From the NCBI GenBank assembly GCA_024743095.1, contig JANSXF010000019.1:1-64000 (forward strand): a DNA stretch of 64,000 nt, in the 5' to 3' direction. The notes under the pieces were generated by a model. The model was given only the letters and a program-made list of their open reading frames with translations, was not told the origin of the DNA and ran no database searches. The first letter of the stretch is position 1. Each line of letters starts with the position of its first letter. Source of the DNA: Flavobacteriaceae bacterium (GTDB lineage: Bacteria; Bacteroidota; Bacteroidia; Flavobacteriales; Flavobacteriaceae). Position numbers and translations under genes: made by a program. Positions 59,864 to 64,000 of this stretch are shown here, one piece after another.

Positions 59864-61524
59864 TGCAAATGGACGGTCTACATAAACTAAGAAGCATAAA
59901 AAAGTTCCAATCCATTTTGGGCACTTCCCTGTTTCTGATGCTTTTGCCCGTGGCCGGTTTCTCCCAAACCGAACCCAAGGTAGATGCTGAAGTGGACACC
60001 TTGGCCATCAAAATAGGGGAACAGATACAATACAAGATTACCGTTGAAGCTGATTCGACCGATGTGGTTTTCTTTCCCGAAGGACAAACCTTCTCCCCAC
60101 TTGAGACGGTGGAGGCAATCATGTCCGATACCATCAAAAACAATGACAAGGTCATTCTTCAAAAAATATATTCGCTTACACAGTTCGATAGCGGTGCATA
60201 CACCATTCCACCACAACGAATCGCCATCAACGAGCAGCCTTTTTTCACAGATTCCTTTCAAGTAAAGGTAGCCGATGTCGTGGTTGACACCACCAAACAA
60301 AAAATGTACGACATAAAGCCATTGACCCAGGTCGACAGGAGTACCGCCGATATGTGGCTCACCGCACTTTGGATTCTTTTGGGACTCATTGTAATCGGTG
60401 CAGCGGTCTATTGGTTCTTTTTACGAAAAAAACCTTTGACCGAGGAAGAAAAAGTAGCATTGCTGCCACCCTACGACCGAGCTTTGATGGAACTGAAAAA
60501 ACTGGAAAATTCCAGGTACCTCATACAGGATGAGTACAAACAGTACTATTCCGAGCTTACCGATATTGTTCGATCCTACTTGGAGGAAGATGTGCACGTG
60601 ACGGCAATGGAAAGCACCACCTCGGAGCTCATCACCAAATTGGAAATGTTGCGGGACGCCGGGGAAATCAAATTGGAGGACGAGACCATTCAACAATTTC
60701 AAAAAATATTGCAAACTGCGGATTTGGTGAAGTTTGCCAAAAACAAACCAGCATCATCCGTTGCGGAACAGGATAGAAAATTGGTCGAGGAAATCGTGAC
60801 CAAAACGCACGCAGGACTTCCAGAACCGACCGAAGAGGATTTGTTGTTGGACCAGGAATATCTAGAGGAACTCACCAAGAAAAAACAACGAAAAAGAATC
60901 TACTGGGCCGCGGCCATTTTTGCAGGATTGATTGTCCTGGGCGCAATAGGTTCAACCATTTATTTTGGCACCAAAAAAGTAAGGGACACCGTATTTGGTT
61001 ATCCCACGAAAGATTTGCTGGAAGGCGAATGGGTGGCCAGTTCCTATGGTTTCCCCCCTGTTCAATTGGAGACCCCCGAAGTACTGGTTAGGCAGGAGCC
61101 CCAACTTCCAAAGGAAACCGAAGAATTGATTAAGGAACTGCAGGCCTTTTCCTATGGTAGTTATGCGGGAATATTTTCGGTAAGTACCAGTTCCATCACA
61201 TTTAAAAACCAAGAAGAAGATCCCAAATTTGATGCAATCATCAATTCAACATTGGCCAATTTTGAACAGTTGGGCCTAAAAAATATCATCACCAAACAAG
61301 AAGAGTTCGATACCCAATCCGGTGTAAAGGGAATGAAAACCTTTGGAACAGGAACATTGGAAAGACCCAACGGCGATTCCAAAAGGGCCAAGTACAACAT
61401 ACTCACCTTTGGTGGCAAAGGATTTATACAACAAGTGGTGATCACTTGGGAAGAGGAAGATCAATATGCCGAACAGATCGTAAATCGAATATTAAGCACT
61501 TTGGACGTTAAAACACAAGCATAA
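59863..61524 (+). CDS. Two-TM Bat-operon protein (BatD-like N-terminus)
   Basis: Envelope protein of 553 residues lying between the DUF58 and BatA genes. An N-terminal signal or anchor (GTSLFLMLLPVAGFSQ) precedes a periplasmic BatD-like beta-sandwich (about 35-145), then a first TM helix (about 166-188), a cytosolic helical part with VALLPPYDRALMELKKLENS, which resembles DUF4381, and a second TM near 347-368 (YWAAAIFAGLIVLGAIG). A C-terminal domain follows (VKGMKTFGTGTLERPNGDSK). The role in aerotolerance is inferred from the operon, not from a known activity. Confidence 0.75.
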   Translation: MQMDGLHKLRSIKKFQSILGTSLFLMLLPVAGFSQTEPKVDAEVDTLAIKIGEQIQYKITVEADSTDVVFFPEGQTFSPLETVEAIMSDTIKNNDKVILQKIYSLTQFDSGAYTIPPQRIAINEQPFFTDSFQVKVADVVVDTTKQKMYDIKPLTQVDRSTADMWLTALWILLGLIVIGAAVYWFFLRKKPLTEEEKVALLPPYDRALMELKKLENSRYLIQDEYKQYYSELTDIVRSYLEEDVHVTAMESTTSELITKLEMLRDAGEIKLEDETIQQFQKILQTADLVKFAKNKPASSVAEQDRKLVEEIVTKTHAGLPEPTEEDLLLDQEYLEELTKKKQRKRIYWAAAIFAGLIVLGAIGSTIYFGTKKVRDTVFGYPTKDLLEGEWVASSYGFPPVQLETPEVLVRQEPQLPKETEELIKELQAFSYGSYAGIFSVSTSSITFKNQEEDPKFDAIINSTLANFEQLGLKNIITKQEEFDTQSGVKGMKTFGTGTLERPNGDSKRAKYNILTFGGKGFIQQVVITWEEEDQYAEQIVNRILSTLDVKTQA

Positions 61525-62523
61525 ATGTTTGAGAATATAGAATTTGCAAATCCTGAGTTTTTTTGGCTGTTATTATTGCTGCCATTGGCTTTGCTATGGT
61601 ATTTTTTCAAACGGAGAAATGAAATGGCATCCCTCCGCATCTCGAGCATCAAGGGATTTACGGTCAAAAGTTGGGCATCAAAATTAAAGCCCGTTCTTTT
61701 CGTAATCCGATTATTGGCCCTGGCGGCCATTATAACTGCGTTGGCCCGACCCCAGACAGAGGATATTTCCACACGTACAAAAACCACGAAAGGGATAGAT
61801 ATTGTGATGGCCATCGATGTATCGTCGAGTATGTTGGCACGAGACCTTAAACCAAATCGATTGATCGCCCTGAAAGAAGTGGCCGCCGATTTTATCGAAG
61901 GTCGCCCGAACGATCGTATCGGCTTGGTTAGCTATGCCGCCGAAAGCTATACCAAAACCCCTATTACCAGCGACAAGGCCATTGTGCTAAACTCTTTGGA
62001 GGAAATCACCTATGGTGTCTTGGAAGACGGTACTGCCATAGGAATGGGACTGGCTACCTCGGTAAACCGGTTAAAAGAAAGCAAGGCCATCAGTAAAGTT
62101 ATCATTCTTTTAACGGACGGTGTCAATAATTCTGGCTTTATTGAGCCTAGAACTGCTGCCGACCTAGCTGTTGAGTTTGGAATAAAAACATACACCATTG
62201 GTATCGGTACCAACGGAAATGCCTTGTCCCCCATCAGTTATAATCGAGATGGCTCCTACCGGTACGGAATGCGGCAAGTCGAAATTGATGAAGCCTTACT
62301 CGAAGAGATTGCCGAGGTTACCGGAGGAAAATATTTCCGTGCCACCGATAATGAGTCGCTTGAGGAGATCTACGATGAGATCAACAAATTGGAAAAAACG
62401 GAAATAGAAGAATTTAAATATTACAAATACGAGGAAAAATTCAGGCCATTGATTTTCTTGGCCGGAATTTTATTGTTGTTGGAATGGGGATTGCGAAACT
62501 CCATCTTTAAAAGTTTTATTTAA
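61525..62523 (+). CDS. batA: BatA, VWA-domain aerotolerance protein
   Basis: Inner-membrane protein of 332 residues. Two N-terminal helices (WLLLLLPLALLWYFF and VLFVIRLLALAAIITALAR) and a C-terminal helix hold a VWA domain between them. The MIDAS motif DxSxS is in IDIVMAIDVSSSMLARDLKP, with the matching TDG in ILLTDGVNNSG. ARPQTEDISTRTKTTKGIDI is characteristic of BatA. The Bacteroides fragilis homologue contributes to oxygen tolerance. It directly follows the stop of the two-TM gene. Confidence 0.93.
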   Translation: MFENIEFANPEFFWLLLLLPLALLWYFFKRRNEMASLRISSIKGFTVKSWASKLKPVLFVIRLLALAAIITALARPQTEDISTRTKTTKGIDIVMAIDVSSSMLARDLKPNRLIALKEVAADFIEGRPNDRIGLVSYAAESYTKTPITSDKAIVLNSLEEITYGVLEDGTAIGMGLATSVNRLKESKAISKVIILLTDGVNNSGFIEPRTAADLAVEFGIKTYTIGIGTNGNALSPISYNRDGSYRYGMRQVEIDEALLEEIAEVTGGKYFRATDNESLEEIYDEINKLEKTEIEEFKYYKYEEKFRPLIFLAGILLLLEWGLRNSIFKSFI

Positions 62524-62525
62524 GA

Positions 62526-63578
62526 ATGATCCAGTTTGACGAAAAAATATATTTCTATCTCTTGGCCATAATTCCTGTCATGGCCCTGACCTTCTTTTTT
62601 CTTCAAATTTGGAAAAAGAAAACGCAGAAACGTTTTGCCGACCTAACGTTATTGAAGCGTTTGGCCCCCAATAAGTCCAACTTTAAGTCCACACTTAAGT
62701 TGGTACTTTTATTGGCTGGAATTGCCCTTTTGGTCGTAGGGTTGGTAAATCCAAAAATCGGTACTAAGCTCGAGACGGTAAAGCGTGAGGGCGTGGACAT
62801 TGTTTTCGCCATAGACGTTTCCAAAAGTATGCTGGCGGAGGACATTGCCCCCAACCGTTTGGAAAAAGCCAAGCGCCTTGTTTCGGAGATCGTTAACCAA
62901 TTGGCCAGTGACCGTATCGGCATTATCGCCTATGCCGGTCAAGCATACCCGCAATTGCCCATTACCACGGATTACGGTGCCGCAAAAATGTTCTTGCAGA
63001 GCATGAACACCGATATGCTCTCCTCACAAGGAACCGCCATCAATGCCGCCATAGATTTGGCCAGCACCTATTATGACGACTCCCAACAAACGAACCGGGT
63101 ACTTTTTATTGTATCCGACGGGGAAGACCATTCCGAAAATTCCACCATCAATGCCGTTGAAAAGGCCACGCAAAATGGCATCCGGGTTTACACCATCGGG
63201 GTGGGACAGCAAAAAGGTGCCCCGATTCCCATAAAACGGAACGGAATCGTGGAGAGTTTAAAAAAAAATAATCAAGGTGAGGTGGTCATCACCAAGCTGA
63301 ACGAAAACGTATTGACTGAAATTGCCGACAGGGGCAATGGCGATTATATTGATGGTTCCAATACCGAAAATGCAGTGGAATACATCAAAGAAGAGCTGAA
63401 CCGAATGGACAAAACAGAGTTTGAAGCCAAACAATTTGCGGAGTACAAGGATCAATTTCAATGGTTTCTTGCCGCTGGCTTTTTATTTCTATTTTTGGAC
63501 ATCTTCGTTTTGGACAGAAAAACACAATGGTTGAAAAAACTGAATCTTTTTAATGAGCATGATGATGAACAAGATTAA
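62526..63578 (+). CDS. batB: BatB, VWA-domain aerotolerance protein
   Basis: Paralogue of BatA with 350 residues. Two N-terminal TM helices, then a VWA domain whose MIDAS is in VDIVFAIDVSKSMLAEDIAP, with VSDGEDHSE for the third loop. GLVNPKIGTKLETVKREGVD is the BatB version of the linker. A TM helix near the C-terminus (WFLAAGFLFLFLDIFVL) closes the domain. It overlaps the TPR gene downstream. BatA and BatB are thought to form a membrane complex with the TPR protein. Confidence 0.93.
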   Translation: MIQFDEKIYFYLLAIIPVMALTFFFLQIWKKKTQKRFADLTLLKRLAPNKSNFKSTLKLVLLLAGIALLVVGLVNPKIGTKLETVKREGVDIVFAIDVSKSMLAEDIAPNRLEKAKRLVSEIVNQLASDRIGIIAYAGQAYPQLPITTDYGAAKMFLQSMNTDMLSSQGTAINAAIDLASTYYDDSQQTNRVLFIVSDGEDHSENSTINAVEKATQNGIRVYTIGVGQQKGAPIPIKRNGIVESLKKNNQGEVVITKLNENVLTEIADRGNGDYIDGSNTENAVEYIKEELNRMDKTEFEAKQFAEYKDQFQWFLAAGFLFLFLDIFVLDRKTQWLKKLNLFNEHDDEQD

Positions 63579-64000
63579 GTTGATGTTTGGACTATTGCTA
63601 TGTTTAGGAGCGGTCCACGCACAGGATGACATTACGGAAAAAGCGAACAAAGAAGCTGAAAAGGCTTTAAAAGCTTCTACAAATCTCACCTATGAAGCCA
63701 ATGAAGAGCTAACCTCCAACGATTTTATAAACGCAGAGGCGGATTATAGAAGGGCCATATCCAAGAGCAACAAAAATGCGGCTGCCAGATATAACCTAGG
63801 AAATGCCTACTACAATAGGGAAAGCTTTGGCGAAGCCTTTGGCAGATACAAAGAAGCTAGCGATGCTGCCGAAGAAAAAGGGGAAAAGCACAAGGCGTTC
63901 CATAACATGGGCAATGTGTTCATGAAGCAAAAAGACTACAAACAAGCCGTAGAGGCCTACAAACAAGCGCTTCGGAAGAACCCCAACGACGACGAGACCC
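63565..64000 (+). CDS. batC: BatC, TPR-repeat protein (5' part, runs off the window)
   Basis: Absent from the ORF track because it has no stop in the window. The sequence begins MNKIKLMFGLLLCLGAVHAQ (signal peptide) and continues with TPR helices: NAEADYRRAISKSNKNAAAR, YNLGNAYYNRESFGEAFGRY, FHNMGNVFMKQKDYKQAVEA. ATGs at 63553, 63559 and 63562 are possible earlier starts; all overlap batB. TPR proteins at this operon position are BatC. The last visible residues are KNPNDDET. Confidence 0.85.
   Translation, partial: MNKIKLMFGLLLCLGAVHAQDDITEKANKEAEKALKASTNLTYEANEELTSNDFINAEADYRRAISKSNKNAAARYNLGNAYYNRESFGEAFGRYKEASDAAEEKGEKHKAFHNMGNVFMKQKDYKQAVEAYKQALRKNPNDDET

Overview
The window reads as a chromosomal segment of a marine Bacteroidetes bacterium, most likely family Flavobacteriaceae (Muricauda/Allomuricauda/Maribacter-like). 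This rests on TAnnTTTG-type -7 elements with little Shine-Dalgarno signal, many SPII lipoproteins with short lipoboxes, Oar-like and heme-type TonB receptors, a Bat aerotolerance operon, a DksA-like protein with a degenerate zinc finger, and a lipoprotein family known mainly from flavobacteria. The genus is an inference; no rRNA or tRNA gene was recognised.

Layout. (1) 1-118: 5' end of an IS1182-type transposase running off the left edge. (2) 0.2-8.3 kb, minus strand: Oar-like TonB receptor, then pgi, an M23 peptidase lipoprotein, tryptophan 2,3-dioxygenase and a DUF3108 protein in a tight run. (3) 8.4-18.9 kb: patatin/Omp85 fusion, uvrC, a tiny membrane peptide and formyl-THF cyclo-ligase on plus, then lspA, a DksA-like regulator and a type 2 ileS. 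(4) 19-25.4 kb: helical lipoprotein, heme-type TonB receptor, recO, gdhA, cystathionine gamma-synthase. (5) 25.4-30 kb is the accessory and decayed zone: an intact DUF4163/DUF3298 lipoprotein, an outer-membrane-protein pseudogene with several frameshifts, DinB, ArsC-like and EamA genes, then a SUKH (SMI1/KNR4) immunity-type pseudogene split by a tyrosine-recombinase remnant. (6) 30-37.3 kb: thioesterase, nitronate monooxygenase-like protein, YheT hydrolase, cytochrome c, and a run of small exported proteins (two META proteins, VOC-YciI fusion, exported DinB). (7) 37.3-45.3 kb: SulP transporter, PhyH dioxygenase divergent from an AraC regulator, a flavobacterial lipoprotein, convergent gpsA/glpD, ABM protein. 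(8) 45.4-52 kb: CvpA, CAP lipoprotein, 3-hydroxyanthranilate dioxygenase, DUF1304, ALDH7-type dehydrogenase, helix-hairpin-helix membrane protein, acyl-ACP desaturase, phosphatase. (9) 52.1-55 kb: fructokinase plus amylosucrase-type GH13, a compact sucrose-use unit. (10) 55-57.8 kb: AlbA_2 protein, SDR, aldo/keto reductase. (11) 57.9-64 kb: moxR, DUF58, a two-TM Bat protein, batA, batB and a batC cut by the right edge.

Several ORF-track starts are TTG or GTG codons with a better ATG downstream, and I moved those starts. Features absent from the track include the edge transposase, the edge batC, a 29-residue membrane peptide and four pseudogene segments. The strongest candidates for a second look are the split SUKH/integrase scar, the 17-bp element repeated beside two terminators, and the GTGCATTTCA direct repeats at 20-bp spacing upstream of the tiny membrane peptide. 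I saw no convincing new multi-gene system.
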